Notes under the pieces: generated by a model
Told to the model about the DNA's origin: nothing
The model's database searches: none
The model's input: the letters and a program-made list of their open reading frames with translations, nothing else
Source of the DNA: Priestia flexa NBRC 15715
GTDB taxonomy: Bacteria > Bacillota > Bacilli > Bacillales > Bacillaceae_H
Assembly: GCF_001591565.1 (NCBI RefSeq)
Contig: NZ_BCVD01000012.1
Coordinates: 1-46,070 of the forward strand
Direction of reading: 5' to 3'
DNA length: 46,070 nucleotides
Part shown: positions 33,787 through 42,807 of the stretch, piece after piece
Layout: each line of letters begins with the position of its first letter
How positions within the stretch are numbered: the stretch's first letter is position 1
Translations under genes and position numbers: made by a program

Positions 33787-34785
33787 TTACTGCTCCATGA
33801 CGTCAGTTGCAATTTTTGTGTTGACTAATGTTTTGTGATCAATACGCTTAGGTAGTTCACCAGCTTCATCCATAATGCGTTGAAGGTTTTCCCACTCTTC
33901 TTTATCTAACACTGGGTTAGTAGCAAATGAATCTTGGGTTTTATATCTCTCAACAACGGTTTCAATTGTATCGATTGATGTGTCGTCAAAATAAGGAGCG
34001 ATTGCTTCAGCAACTTCTTTTGCACTGTGCGTATCAACCCACTGCTGTGCATTATAGATAGCTCTTGTAAATTTCTCAGCAGTTTCAGGATTTTCTTTTA
34101 AAAAGCTGTTTTTTGACATGAATGTTGTATATGGAACCTTTCCTGACTCTTCACCAAAAGAAGCAACAATGTAACCTTTTCCTTCTTTTTCAAAAATACT
34201 GGCCGTTGGCTCAAATAGTTGGACATAGTCGCCAGTTCCAGATGCAAAAGCACTTGAAACGTTAGCAAAATCAATATTTTGAATAAGTGTTAGATCGTTT
34301 TTAGGGTCAATATTATGTTCTTTTAAGACGTACTCTCCAACCATTTGTGGCATGCCACCCTTACGCTGTCCTAAGAATGTTTTTCCTTTTAACTGGTCCC
34401 ATGAGAAGTTATCAACTTTTTCACGTGCTACTAGAAATGTGCCATCCGTTTGCGTTAGTTGCGCAAAGTTAATAATGGGATCATCAGAACCTTGTGCAGC
34501 GACATAGATTGAAGTTTCTGAACCAACTAATGCAACATCTATGCCATCGGATAAAAGGGAAGTCATCGTTTTGTCTCCGCCCCAAGTAGTTTTTAATTCT
34601 ACGTTTAGTCCTTCTTTCTCAAAAAAACCTTTTGATATAGCTACATATTGGGGAGCATAAAAGATGGATCTTGTTACTTCTCCTACGCGAACAGTTTCAA
34701 TTGAGCTTTGTTTACCACAGCTCATTAAAGTGAAGGTTAAAATACAAATAGTGATGATGGACAGCAGCCATTTTATTTTTCGCAT
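33787..34785 (-). CDS. ytlA: ABC importer substrate-binding lipoprotein YtlA
   Basis: A 332-residue lipoprotein (signal peptide, lipobox LMSC with C23) of the NMT1/THI5/SsuA-like periplasmic-binding fold: RVGEVTRSIFYAPQYVAISKGFF is the typical ligand-side start and GTGDYVQLFEP a mid-domain segment. The ATG at 34785 follows TTAGGAGG and gives a proper signal peptide; the longer frame adds 13 unlikely residues. Substrates of the family include pyrimidine thiamine precursors and sulfonates. No TPP riboswitch or S-box precedes the operon, so no sequence evidence favours one. Confidence 0.88.
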   Translation of the reverse strand: MRKIKWLLSIITICILTFTLMSCGKQSSIETVRVGEVTRSIFYAPQYVAISKGFFEKEGLNVELKTTWGGDKTMTSLLSDGIDVALVGSETSIYVAAQGSDDPIINFAQLTQTDGTFLVAREKVDNFSWDQLKGKTFLGQRKGGMPQMVGEYVLKEHNIDPKNDLTLIQNIDFANVSSAFASGTGDYVQLFEPTASIFEKEGKGYIVASFGEESGKVPYTTFMSKNSFLKENPETAEKFTRAIYNAQQWVDTHSAKEVAEAIAPYFDDTSIDTIETVVERYKTQDSFATNPVLDKEEWENLQRIMDEAGELPKRIDHKTLVNTKIATDVMEQ

Positions 34786-34960
34786 GGTATTTCCTCCTAA
34801 CGTTAAAATAAGATTGTAAATCAATTATGATGAAACATAGTAATAGGCCAATATGTGGAGTAGGATTGATAGCGTGACTTTTTCTACAATAATATATGAT
34901 AATGGATAAAATAGTGTGAACGCCTGGTTAAAAACGATTGAATGATAAGGAGGGTTTTTT

Positions 34961-35743
34961 ATGAAGGACGGAACTATTATTAGTCAATATCCTTTTCCAT
35001 CTCCCAATCCACGCATTTCGTTGTCAATTGTGACGTATATGTGTCAAGGTTTAAAAATTAAGGGGATGTTAGCGGAACCAAAAGAAGAAGGTACATATGA
35101 TGGATTTTTATATTTAAGAGGTGGCATAAAAAATGTAGGTACTGTGAGACCAGGGAGGCTAATTCAATTCGCATCTCAAGGATTCATTGTAATGGCTCCA
35201 TTTTATCGAGGGAATCAAGGTGGAGAAGGAAACGAAGATTTTGGGGGAGATGATCGTTACGATGCTTTTGCAGCTTATGACTTACTTGTCAATTACCCTC
35301 GAGTTCATCAAGACCGAATCCATGTATTTGGTTTTTCGCGAGGAGGCGTAATGGCTTTGTTTACTGCCATTGAAAAAAGTTCAGCACGTTCGCTTGTTTT
35401 ATGGGGAGGGGTAACGGATATGATTCTTACCTATGAAGAGCGAACAGATTTAAGGCGTATGATGAAAAGGGTCATTGGTGGGACACCTTCGAAATATCCA
35501 GACAGGTATGAATGGCGTTCACCGCTAACTCAGGCATATAAGCTAAGTATACCGACATTGTTAATACATGGAAAAGAAGATGCAAACGTGTCAATTGAGC
35601 ATGCATATCAATTAGAGAAAATGCTGAGTGAACATGGGAAGCCCGTGGAAAGCTGGTACTTTGATGGATTTCCTCATGCGTTTCCTCCGAAGCAAAACCG
35701 AGAGACAGTGAAAAATTTAACTGAATGGATGAAAACAAAATAA
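34961..35743 (+). CDS. ytmA: Alpha/beta hydrolase of the S9 peptidase/esterase type YtmA
   Basis: A 260-residue alpha/beta hydrolase close to the prolyl-oligopeptidase catalytic domain. The nucleophile S126 sits in GFSRGG, the aspartate in HGKEDANVS and the histidine in FPHAFPP, giving a full triad. There is no beta-propeller, so a small esterase or peptidase is likely. The cytoplasmic location follows from the absence of a signal peptide. ATG with AAGGAGGG. Substrate unknown. Confidence 0.86.
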   Translation: MKDGTIISQYPFPSPNPRISLSIVTYMCQGLKIKGMLAEPKEEGTYDGFLYLRGGIKNVGTVRPGRLIQFASQGFIVMAPFYRGNQGGEGNEDFGGDDRYDAFAAYDLLVNYPRVHQDRIHVFGFSRGGVMALFTAIEKSSARSLVLWGGVTDMILTYEERTDLRRMMKRVIGGTPSKYPDRYEWRSPLTQAYKLSIPTLLIHGKEDANVSIEHAYQLEKMLSEHGKPVESWYFDGFPHAFPPKQNRETVKNLTEWMKTK

Positions 35744-35804
35744 AAGATATGCCAGCATAGAAAAAGCATTGTACAATAGAGGAAAAGAAAGGGAGGTAAG
35801 AAGG

Positions 35805-36047
35805 ATGGGAATGCCACTAGAATTAAATACGATGATTGTTACAAAAGGAAATGAGAAGCGAGTAGTAGATAATGTATTTCAAATTGAAAAAAAAGGCTAC
35901 CGCTTATACCCTCTTGAGGTTCCGCTTAGTATTCATAAAACGAAGAATGGTGAACGCGTTGGGACAGGTATTATTAAAAAGCTTGAGTTAGAGCAAAATA
36001 AAACCGTTGTCACATACGAGTTAATAAAGCTACACTCCACAAACTAA
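35805..36047 (+). CDS. ytmB: YtmB, DUF2584 protein
   Basis: An 80-residue soluble, beta-rich protein of the DUF2584 family; B. subtilis YtmB has the same size and neighbours. Function unknown. I start at ATG 35805 (MGMPLELN), eight bases after GGGAGG (35791-35796), not at the in-frame codons further upstream. It shares a terminator with convergent pckA. Confidence 0.85.
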   Translation: MGMPLELNTMIVTKGNEKRVVDNVFQIEKKGYRLYPLEVPLSIHKTKNGERVGTGIIKKLELEQNKTVVTYELIKLHSTN

Positions 36048-36076
36048 AAAAAGCCGGAATTAAATTCCGGCTTTTC
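36045..36076. terminator. Bidirectional terminator between ytmB and pckA
   Basis: AAAAAAGCCGGAAT / ATTCCGGCTTTTC around a TAA-type loop, with A and T tracts on either side. Confidence 0.9.
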
Positions 36077-36077
36077 A

Positions 36078-37670
36078 TTATTTTGAAATAATCGGTCCGC
36101 CCATTTGTGAAATTTCTGGAGCTACATTTGCAAAGCGCTCAAAGTTCTTTGTGAACTTTTGTGCTAATTGATGAGCTTTTTCTTCATATAAATTTGCATT
36201 CTTCCATGCTTTTACTGGTTGAAGTACTTCATCAGGGACACCAGGAACATGTGCAGGAATCTCAAGTCCAAAGATAGGATCTTGAACTGTATCTACGCTA
36301 ATGAGTTCTCCTTCTAACGCTGCTTGAACCATTGCGCGTGTGTAAACTAGCTTCATTCGCTCTCCAACACCATACTCTCCACCAGTCCATCCCGTATTCA
36401 CAAGATAAACATTTACGTTATGCTCATCAATTTTTTTACCTAGCATTTTAGCATAGGCTGTAGGTGGAAGAGGTAAGAATGGTTCACCAAAACAAGTAGA
36501 GAACGTCGCCTGTGGCGCAGTAATTCCGCGCTCTGTTCCCGCAAGTTTACTTGTATACCCACTTAAGAAATGATACATTGCTTGTTCTTTTGTTAGTTTG
36601 CTAATTGGAGGTAAAACTCCAAATGCGTCTGCGGTTAAGAAAACAATTGCCGTAGGATGTCCTGCAACGCTCGGTAAGATTGTGTTATCAATTGCTTGAA
36701 TTGGATAAGCAGCACGAGTGTTTTCTGTTAAGCTATTATCATTATAGTCTGCAATTCTAGTATTCGAGTTAATCACAACATTTTCTAAAACTGTTCCAAA
36801 TCGAATGGCATTAAAAATTTGAGGCTCTTTTTCTTTTGATAGTTGAATGCATTTTGCATAACAACCGCCTTCAATGTTAAATACGCCTGTACTAGACCAA
36901 CCGTGCTCATCGTCACCAATTAGTCTTCTGGTAGCGTCAGCTGATAATGTTGTTTTTCCGGTGCCAGATAGTCCAAAGAATAGTGCAACATCACCTTCTT
37001 TGCCAACATTAGCTGAGCAGTGCATAGGAAGTATATTGTTTTGAGGAAGTAGGAAATTCATTACTGAGAAAATAGATTTTTTCATTTCACCTGCATATTC
37101 CGTTCCACCAATTAAAACAACTCTTCGTTCAAATGAAATAATAATAAATGTCTCTGAATTTGTCCCATCAATGTCTGGAACAGCTTTAAAAGTAGGAGCT
37201 GATACAATTGAGAATGATTCAGCATCACTTTTTAGCTTCGTGTCTTCTGGACGAATAAATAGTTGGTGAGCAAACAAATTATGCCATGCGTATTCATTTA
37301 CGACTTGGATTGGAAGCTGATATTTATCATCGGCGCCCGCATAGCCGTTAAACACAAATAGCTCATTTTGTTCTTTTAAATGTTCTAATACTTTTTTATA
37401 AAGCGCGTCAAATCGTTCAGATGAAAACGGTTGATTCACATCTCCCCATTCAACAGTATGAGATGTTAAGGAATCGCTTACAATGAATTTATCGTGTGGG
37501 GAACGCCCCGTATATTTTCCTGTTTCAACTTGAATAGCACCTGTAGAAGTCAATACGCCTTCTTGTCGCTCTAAAATCTTTTCGACTAATTGAGAAACAG
37601 ATAGTTGGTGATTCACTTTTTCAGATTCCAGGAGATTGGCTAATTCAATAGACATATTAACAGTACTCAT
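36078..37670 (-). CDS. pckA: Phosphoenolpyruvate carboxykinase (ATP) PckA
   Basis: Makes phosphoenolpyruvate from oxaloacetate and ATP, the entry to gluconeogenesis. The kinase-1a P-loop [13 protein letters not shown] and the metal/PEPCK-specific segments GDDEHGW and [12 protein letters not shown] are intact. 530 residues from ATG 37670 (MSTVNM), which follows GGAAGGTAG; the longer frame adds 19 unlikely residues. It is divergent from metK. In B. subtilis it is glucose-repressed by CcpN; I could not confirm a CcpN site here. Confidence 0.96.
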   Translation of the reverse strand: MSTVNMSIELANLLESEKVNHQLSVSQLVEKILERQEGVLTSTGAIQVETGKYTGRSPHDKFIVSDSLTSHTVEWGDVNQPFSSERFDALYKKVLEHLKEQNELFVFNGYAGADDKYQLPIQVVNEYAWHNLFAHQLFIRPEDTKLKSDAESFSIVSAPTFKAVPDIDGTNSETFIIISFERRVVLIGGTEYAGEMKKSIFSVMNFLLPQNNILPMHCSANVGKEGDVALFFGLSGTGKTTLSADATRRLIGDDEHGWSSTGVFNIEGGCYAKCIQLSKEKEPQIFNAIRFGTVLENVVINSNTRIADYNDNSLTENTRAAYPIQAIDNTILPSVAGHPTAIVFLTADAFGVLPPISKLTKEQAMYHFLSGYTSKLAGTERGITAPQATFSTCFGEPFLPLPPTAYAKMLGKKIDEHNVNVYLVNTGWTGGEYGVGERMKLVYTRAMVQAALEGELISVDTVQDPIFGLEIPAHVPGVPDEVLQPVKAWKNANLYEEKAHQLAQKFTKNFERFANVAPEISQMGGPIISK

Positions 37671-37715
37671 GTGCACTACCTTCCTTTTTTTAAAATGATG
37701 TTTAAATGTACAATT

Positions 37716-37743
37716 AGTATAACACATTACTTTAAATAGTCTA
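37716..37743 (-). promoter_or_regulatory. Candidate pckA promoter
   Basis: On the minus strand TAGACT (37743-37738), 16 bases, TATACT (37721-37716), about 45 bases upstream of the ATG. The -35 is a modest match. Confidence 0.5.
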
Positions 37744-37893
37744 TACTATTCGAATGAAAATGTTAAAATGTTGCGAATTTTTTTGTTTTAGAGAGCATAA
37801 AACGTTTTTGTGAGATGATCTTACTAGTGAAAGGTTTCTGTAAATAATAGGGGAGGAAAATACAACCTTTAAGTGATTTTCATAGGAATGTTA

Positions 37894-37923
37894 TTGACAT
37901 AACAGAGCATTTTCCTGTATGAT
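37894..37923 (+). promoter_or_regulatory. metK promoter
   Basis: A perfect TTGACA (37894-37899), 18 bases, TATGAT (37918-37923), placing the transcript start just before the S-box. Confidence 0.85.
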
Positions 37924-37942
37924 ATGTCCTTGAACGGATACT

Positions 37943-38060
37943 CTCTTATCCCGAGCTGGTGGAGGGACAGGCCCTATGAAACCCAGCAACCATCACCCAT
38001 TTCCATAGAGGTGATAAGGTGCTAACCTGATGCAAGGGAATAAACCTTGATCGATAAGAG
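37943..38060 (+). promoter_or_regulatory. S-box (SAM-I) riboswitch
   Basis: P1 pairs CTCTTATC (37943-37950) with GATAAGAG (38053-38060). The conserved CCGAGCTGGTGGAGGGA, GGCCCTATGAAACCCAGCAACC and the GGTGCTAA...TGC segments follow in order. With SAM bound the downstream terminator forms, giving feedback on SAM synthesis. Confidence 0.97.
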
Positions 38061-38084
38061 TGAAAGGCTTATGCAGAACTTGAT

Positions 38085-38115
38085 ACCTTTCCTCGATACA
38101 AGGAAAGGTTTTTTA
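38085..38115 (+). terminator. S-box terminator
   Basis: ACCTTTCCT (38085-38093) pairs with AGGAAAGGT (38101-38109), then six T. The 5' arm of this hairpin can alternatively pair with upstream riboswitch sequence, as in other S-box leaders. Confidence 0.92.
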
Positions 38116-38194
38116 TATTGAAAAAATGTAAATGAACCACAATAAGGGAATGAGTACCGTATCACAATGTATCATATTTAAAGGAGGAAAACCG

Positions 38195-39397
38195 ATGTCA
38201 ACACAACGTCGTCTGTTTACGTCAGAATCTGTTACAGAGGGACATCCAGATAAAATTTGTGACCAAATTTCTGACTCAATTCTTGATGCTATTTTAGCTG
38301 AAGATCCAAATGCTCGTGTTGCTTGTGAAACAAGCGTAACAACTGGTTTAGTATTAGTAAGTGGTGAAATCACAACATCTACTTATGTAGATATTCAAAA
38401 AACAGTACGTGATACAATCAAAGAAATTGGTTATACGCGTGCAAAATATGGTTTTGATGCGGATACTTGTGGAGTAATCACAGCAATCGGTGAGCAATCT
38501 CCAGATATCGCTGCTGGTGTAGACCAAGCGTTAGAAGCTCGTGAAGGTTCAATGTCTGATGAAGAAATTGAAGCAATCGGAGCTGGTGACCAAGGTTTAA
38601 TGTTTGGCTACGCTTGTAATGAAACAAAAGAATTAATGCCGTTACCAATTTCTTTAGCTCATAAGTTAGCGCGTCGCTTAACAGAAGTGCGTAAAGAAGA
38701 AATTTTACCTTACCTTCGTCCAGATGGTAAAACGCAAGTAACGGTTGAATATGATGAAAACAATCAACCAGTTCGTGTTGATACAATCGTTATCTCAACT
38801 CAGCATCATCCAGAAGTAACGTTAGAGCAAATTCAACGTAACTTAAAAGAATATGTAATCAATCCAGTTGTTCCACAAGAATTAATCGATGAGAACACGA
38901 AGTACTTCATTAACCCAACAGGACGTTTTGTAATTGGTGGTCCTCAAGGTGATGCAGGATTAACAGGTCGTAAAATTATCGTTGATACTTATGGTGGATA
39001 TGCTCGTCACGGTGGTGGCGCATTCTCTGGTAAAGATGCAACAAAAGTTGACCGCTCAGCAGCATATGCAGCACGCTACGTTGCGAAAAATATTGTAGCT
39101 GCAGGATTAGCTGATCGTTGTGAAGTTCAGCTTGCATATGCCATTGGTGTAGCTCAGCCAGTTTCAATCTCTATTGATACATTTGGAACAGGTAAAGTAA
39201 CTGAAGAAGTATTAGTTGAAGTAGTACGTAACAACTTTGATCTTCGTCCAGCTGGTATCATTAAAATGCTTGATTTAAGACGCCCAATTTATAAGCAAAC
39301 AGCAGCATACGGTCACTTTGGTCGTACTGATGTTGAGCTTCCTTGGGAGTTCACTGATAAAGCAGAAGCTTTAAAAACTGAAGCTTTAGCTAAATAA
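38195..39397 (+). CDS. metK: S-adenosylmethionine synthetase MetK
   Basis: Makes SAM from methionine and ATP. The 400-residue chain has [13 protein letters not shown] at the N terminus, [10 protein letters not shown] with the P-loop-like [16 protein letters not shown], and the usual C-terminal ELPWE. ATG 38195 follows AAAGGAGG; the open frame upstream (to 38132) belongs to the leader. Codon use is strongly biased to optimal codons, as in highly expressed genes. It is feedback-controlled by the S-box and feeds the cycle that LuxS returns from. Confidence 0.98.
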   Translation: MSTQRRLFTSESVTEGHPDKICDQISDSILDAILAEDPNARVACETSVTTGLVLVSGEITTSTYVDIQKTVRDTIKEIGYTRAKYGFDADTCGVITAIGEQSPDIAAGVDQALEAREGSMSDEEIEAIGAGDQGLMFGYACNETKELMPLPISLAHKLARRLTEVRKEEILPYLRPDGKTQVTVEYDENNQPVRVDTIVISTQHHPEVTLEQIQRNLKEYVINPVVPQELIDENTKYFINPTGRFVIGGPQGDAGLTGRKIIVDTYGGYARHGGGAFSGKDATKVDRSAAYAARYVAKNIVAAGLADRCEVQLAYAIGVAQPVSISIDTFGTGKVTEEVLVEVVRNNFDLRPAGIIKMLDLRRPIYKQTAAYGHFGRTDVELPWEFTDKAEALKTEALAK

Positions 39398-39400
39398 TGA

Positions 39401-39438
39401 AAAGTCGCTGTCTCAAAAGAGACAGCGACTTTTTTTTA
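39401..39438. terminator. Bidirectional terminator between metK and the GT4 gene
   Basis: A 14-base perfect stem (39401-39414 with 39419-39432), AAAA loop, then T run. It contains the stop region of the convergent glycosyltransferase gene. Confidence 0.92.
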
Positions 39439-40584
39439 TTGAACAAATTCTAACCCATTGTTTGATTTAGTAGTGACTGCTTCATAGCGAAGCAGTAATT
39501 GGTCAAAAATAGAATCCCAAGATTGCGTAAGAGCATAGCGACGAGCAGCGTCTCCAAACCTTAGTCGAAGCTGGGAGGACTCTAACAAAGTACAAATGGA
39601 TTCAATAAATTCTTCAAGTGAATTCGGGGTGCAGAGGTAGCCATTCTTCTCATTGCTAACAATATGTTTTACTCCCCCTGCATTAGCAGCAATAACAGGC
39701 GTACCGCAGGATAATGCTTCTAATACAACGTTACCAAAGGTCTCCGTTTCAGAAGGAAATATGAATAGGTCGGAAGCTGCATATAGTTTAGCTAAATGCT
39801 CATGTTCTAAGAAGTCGATGAATGTAATGGATTCACCCGCTTCTTGCTGCAGCGCTTCCTTGCTAGGCCCACCTCCAACAATAAGCCACTGTACTTGATG
39901 ACGTAAATGGTCAGGAAGTAAGCGAGATAGCTTTAATAAAAATGCTACGTTTTTTTCAGGAGATAAACGTCCAACATATGTTAAGATATAAGGCTTTTTT
40001 ATATTGTATTTTATGCGGATATCAAATTTATCGTAGTAGGGATGAAATAAATGATGATCGACTCCTCTAGACCAGATAGATATAGATTTAAAGCCTTGAT
40101 TTAAGAGCTGCTTTTTTGTTTCAAGAGAGGGAACAAAAATCTCTTCAAACGGTTCGTAAAACCATTTCATATATCTCCACAGAAGAGGAGATAAGTGTCC
40201 TAACTTGTAGCTTGGAAGATAGTGTTCAAAGTCAGTATGATGAGAACCAACTAAAGGAATACTAAGCTTTTTAGCTACATGAATGCCACTAAGTCCCATT
40301 GAAAAAGGAGTAGCAACGTGCATGATTGTAGGATTGAACTCCTTTATTTTTTTCTTCATCTTTATAACATTCGGTAAGGCAAACCGACATTGTGGATAAA
40401 GAAAGAATGGTATACTTAATGAATGATTAATGGATAATGGACTAAATGTGCGGGACGATGATTCAGGTGCAAAAACCTCATAGTCAATTCGTTGACGAGA
40501 TAAATAATAAGTAAAGCGCTCTAATGTTTTTGCGACTCCGTTGATCTCAGGAGAAAACGTATCTGATATCAATGCAATCCTCAT
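39436..40584 (-). CDS. GT4-family glycosyltransferase
   Basis: A 382-residue GT-B fold retaining glycosyltransferase. The C-terminal domain has VGRLSPEKN and the E-x7-E motif in SETETFGNVVLEAL. The N-terminal domain has ALISDTFSPEINGVA, similar to the UDP-sulfoquinovose/mannosyl transferase (SQD2/PimB-like) branch, so a glycolipid product is a reasonable guess; donor and acceptor are unknown. It starts with GGAGGTGG seven bases upstream, only 20 bases after the PAP2 phosphatase gene, so the two form an operon. Confidence 0.85.
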   Translation of the reverse strand: MRIALISDTFSPEINGVAKTLERFTYYLSRQRIDYEVFAPESSSRTFSPLSINHSLSIPFFLYPQCRFALPNVIKMKKKIKEFNPTIMHVATPFSMGLSGIHVAKKLSIPLVGSHHTDFEHYLPSYKLGHLSPLLWRYMKWFYEPFEEIFVPSLETKKQLLNQGFKSISIWSRGVDHHLFHPYYDKFDIRIKYNIKKPYILTYVGRLSPEKNVAFLLKLSRLLPDHLRHQVQWLIVGGGPSKEALQQEAGESITFIDFLEHEHLAKLYAASDLFIFPSETETFGNVVLEALSCGTPVIAANAGGVKHIVSNEKNGYLCTPNSLEEFIESICTLLESSQLRLRFGDAARRYALTQSWDSIFDQLLLRYEAVTTKSNNGLEFVQ

Positions 40585-40604
40585 CCTACCACCTCCATTT
40601 TGAT

Positions 40605-41135
40605 TTAGTAGAACAACTGTAGACCGATAATTCCAGAGAATATACCTAACAATATGCCTGCAAATACGTCAGTAGGGTAATGGAGCCCTAAATAAATCCG
40701 CGAAACTCCTACTAAAAAAGCAAGTGGAAATAAAAATAAAATTGAAACAGGTACCGCAATCATGATAGGTGCTAGAAACGAAAAAATGGCTGTTGTATGT
40801 CCAGATGGAAATGAATGATCTTGTAAAGGATTATCCAATACTTTTGTTTCTTTTAATTGAAGGTAAGGACGTTTTCTTGGATAAATTTTTTTGGTAATCG
40901 CCACAGGGATATGGCTGATTGCTAGAGATAAAGCGCATGCGTAAGCAAGCGGTAAAGATGCACGATCAATACATAGCATGAGGAGTAGCGCTAGGCCAAT
41001 CATTGAAGTTGCACCACCGATATGTGTAATCGTACGAAAAAAAGTGTTGAGAGGCTTGAAGTCGAAATGTTTATTCACAATTTGAAATAAGTGGCACTCC
41101 CAATCATAAACTTGACGAATTAGTTTTGTTCGCAT
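40605..41135 (-). CDS. PAP2-family membrane phosphatase
   Basis: A 176-residue integral membrane protein with about five hydrophobic segments. The three acid-phosphatase motifs are complete: K82-x6-R89-P90, PSGH at 110-113 and SR-x5-H-x3-D at 145-156. Family members dephosphorylate phosphatidate, phosphatidylglycerophosphate or undecaprenyl pyrophosphate. With the GT4 gene behind it, a role in lipid or polyprenyl-linked glycan metabolism is likely, but the substrate is not visible in the sequence. Confidence 0.87.
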   Translation of the reverse strand: MRTKLIRQVYDWECHLFQIVNKHFDFKPLNTFFRTITHIGGATSMIGLALLLMLCIDRASLPLAYACALSLAISHIPVAITKKIYPRKRPYLQLKETKVLDNPLQDHSFPSGHTTAIFSFLAPIMIAVPVSILFLFPLAFLVGVSRIYLGLHYPTDVFAGILLGIFSGIIGLQLFY

Positions 41136-41333
41136 ATAGCAACCTCCTTTAAGCCCATTATGTTCATAGCTAAAGTAATCGGTGACGATGAAACGTTAAA
41201 AAATTATATGTTTTTGTTTCTCAACGAATGTATAGTCGCTATGTTATATTGTAAGAAATATTTGTAGAGCTAGTGCTAATATTGTGTAAAGAATGTGTGG
41301 ATTTATTTAGTGCATACTAAGTAAGGCCGCTAC

Positions 41334-41370
41334 ACAAAAAAACAAGCAGTGGCATTGACCACTGCTTGTT
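41334..41370 (-). terminator. Terminator of ytoA
   Basis: AACAAGCAGTGG / CCACTGCTTGTT is a 12-base perfect stem with a six-base loop. The minus strand continues with seven T, so it ends ytoA; the plus strand has no T run. Confidence 0.9.
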
Positions 41371-41373
41371 GCA

Positions 41374-41895
41374 TTAGCTGTTAATCGGGTTAATTGATTT
41401 ATAATATTGTCCTTTTTCAACATACTGCGTGCGAATTCGGTTCATATCTTTTACATCTTCATCTGTTAATTCACGGACAACTTTAGCAGGGCGACCTAGT
41501 GCAAGTGTATGAGGTGGGATTTTTTTACCGGGTGGGACCAAGCTACCGGCTCCGATAAATGCACCTTCTCCAATTTCTGCTCCATCTAAAATAATTGAGC
41601 CCATTCCAACCAGCGCATTTTTGCGAATAAGTGCGCTATGTAAAATAACTTGATGGCCGATTGTTACATCATCTTCAATGATAAGCGGCAAATTAGGGCT
41701 TTGATGAAGTGTAGATTGTTCTTGAATATTGACACGCTTTCCAATAATAGTCGGTGAAACATCTCCGCGAATAACAGTATTAAACCAAATGCTACTTTCA
41801 TCGCCAATCGTGACATCACCTGTAATCGTTACGTAATCAGCGATATAGCATGTGGGTGAAATAGCTGGTGTTTTTCCTTTATAAGGATAAATCAT
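41374..41895 (-). CDS. ytoA: Gamma-carbonic anhydrase-like protein YtoA
   Basis: A 173-residue left-handed beta-helix of hexapeptide repeats (about 15-130) followed by a C-terminal helix. The putative zinc histidines occur in STLHQS and IGHQVILHS, as in the YrdA/PaaY/gamma-CA group. Activity as carbonic anhydrase is common in the family but not certain; many members show none. ATG with AAAGGAGATG. It is single, divergent from ytpA. Confidence 0.88.
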   Translation of the reverse strand: MIYPYKGKTPAISPTCYIADYVTITGDVTIGDESSIWFNTVIRGDVSPTIIGKRVNIQEQSTLHQSPNLPLIIEDDVTIGHQVILHSALIRKNALVGMGSIILDGAEIGEGAFIGAGSLVPPGKKIPPHTLALGRPAKVVRELTDEDVKDMNRIRTQYVEKGQYYKSINPINS

Positions 41896-41999
41896 GCGTT
41901 CATCTCCTTTATTAGTTGAAAAAAGAGTAATAATCTTCTAATGTAAGTGTACATAGTTTTTTTAAACAGGTAAATAGCAAATGAAAGGGAGTAACTCAA

Positions 42000-42776
42000 A
42001 TGCGTAAGTGGGAAACAGAAAATCCAAAAGGTGTGGTAGTCATTGTTCACGGCGCAGCTGAGCATCAAGGACGGTACCGCTGGCTAGTTGAAATGTGGCG
42101 TTCAGTCGGCATGAATGTTGTGATGGGGGATCTTCCTGGACAAGGTCTAACAACAAGAAGAAGAGGACATATCTTATCATTTGACGAATATGTACATGAA
42201 ATTGAAAACTGGGTAAAAGAAGCACAAACTTATGATTTGCCTATTTTTTTATTAGGTCATAGCATGGGTGGGCTTGCCGTTATTCGAACGCTCCAGTTGA
42301 AGAACTTACCAATATGGGGAGCGATTTTATCATCGCCATGTCTAGGACTTAAAGAACAAGTTCCGGCTTATTTAGACGTTTTATCTAAAGGGTTAAATAA
42401 AGTAATGCCAACGAAACTGTTTGACTTAGGCTTAACTGTAGAGAAAGCAACGAGAAATCCAGAAGTAAGAGACGAAGACCAAAATGATTCATTGTATGTG
42501 ACAAAAGTTTCCGTTAGGTGGTATCGCGAGCTTGTAGAAGCGATCAATATGGCATTTCGTGATATTGAAAAGATGCCTGATGTTCCACTTCTTGTTATGC
42601 AAGCGGGAGAGGATAAAATTATTGAAAAATTAATTGTAAAGCAATGGTTTGACGAAGTAGATCTAAGCGAAAAAATCTATAAAGAGTGGCCTCAGCTTTA
42701 CCATGAAATTTTTAATGAACCTGAACGAGACTATGTTTTCACATATGCAAATAGCTTTGTGAACCTTCATATTTGA
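42000..42776 (+). CDS. ytpA: Lysophospholipase/monoacylglycerol-lipase-like YtpA
   Basis: A 258-residue Hydrolase_4 alpha/beta hydrolase. HGAAEHQGRY forms the oxyanion loop, the nucleophile S88 sits in GHSMGG, the acid in QAGEDK and the histidine in LYHEIFNE. B. subtilis YtpA is linked to formation of the lysophospholipid antibiotic bacilysocin; here that role is by homology only. ATG with AAAGGGAG eight bases upstream. It is followed by ytpB after 31 bases. Confidence 0.88.
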   Translation: MRKWETENPKGVVVIVHGAAEHQGRYRWLVEMWRSVGMNVVMGDLPGQGLTTRRRGHILSFDEYVHEIENWVKEAQTYDLPIFLLGHSMGGLAVIRTLQLKNLPIWGAILSSPCLGLKEQVPAYLDVLSKGLNKVMPTKLFDLGLTVEKATRNPEVRDEDQNDSLYVTKVSVRWYRELVEAINMAFRDIEKMPDVPLLVMQAGEDKIIEKLIVKQWFDEVDLSEKIYKEWPQLYHEIFNEPERDYVFTYANSFVNLHI

Positions 42777-42807
42777 CGAAGCTTGAAACAACGGAGGTGG
42801 GGAACCT

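Noticed and set aside
34786-34960. TPP riboswitch ahead of ytlA
   Set aside because: Considered because of the thiamine-precursor transporter family; no CTGAGA or ACCTGA-type conserved elements are present on either strand.
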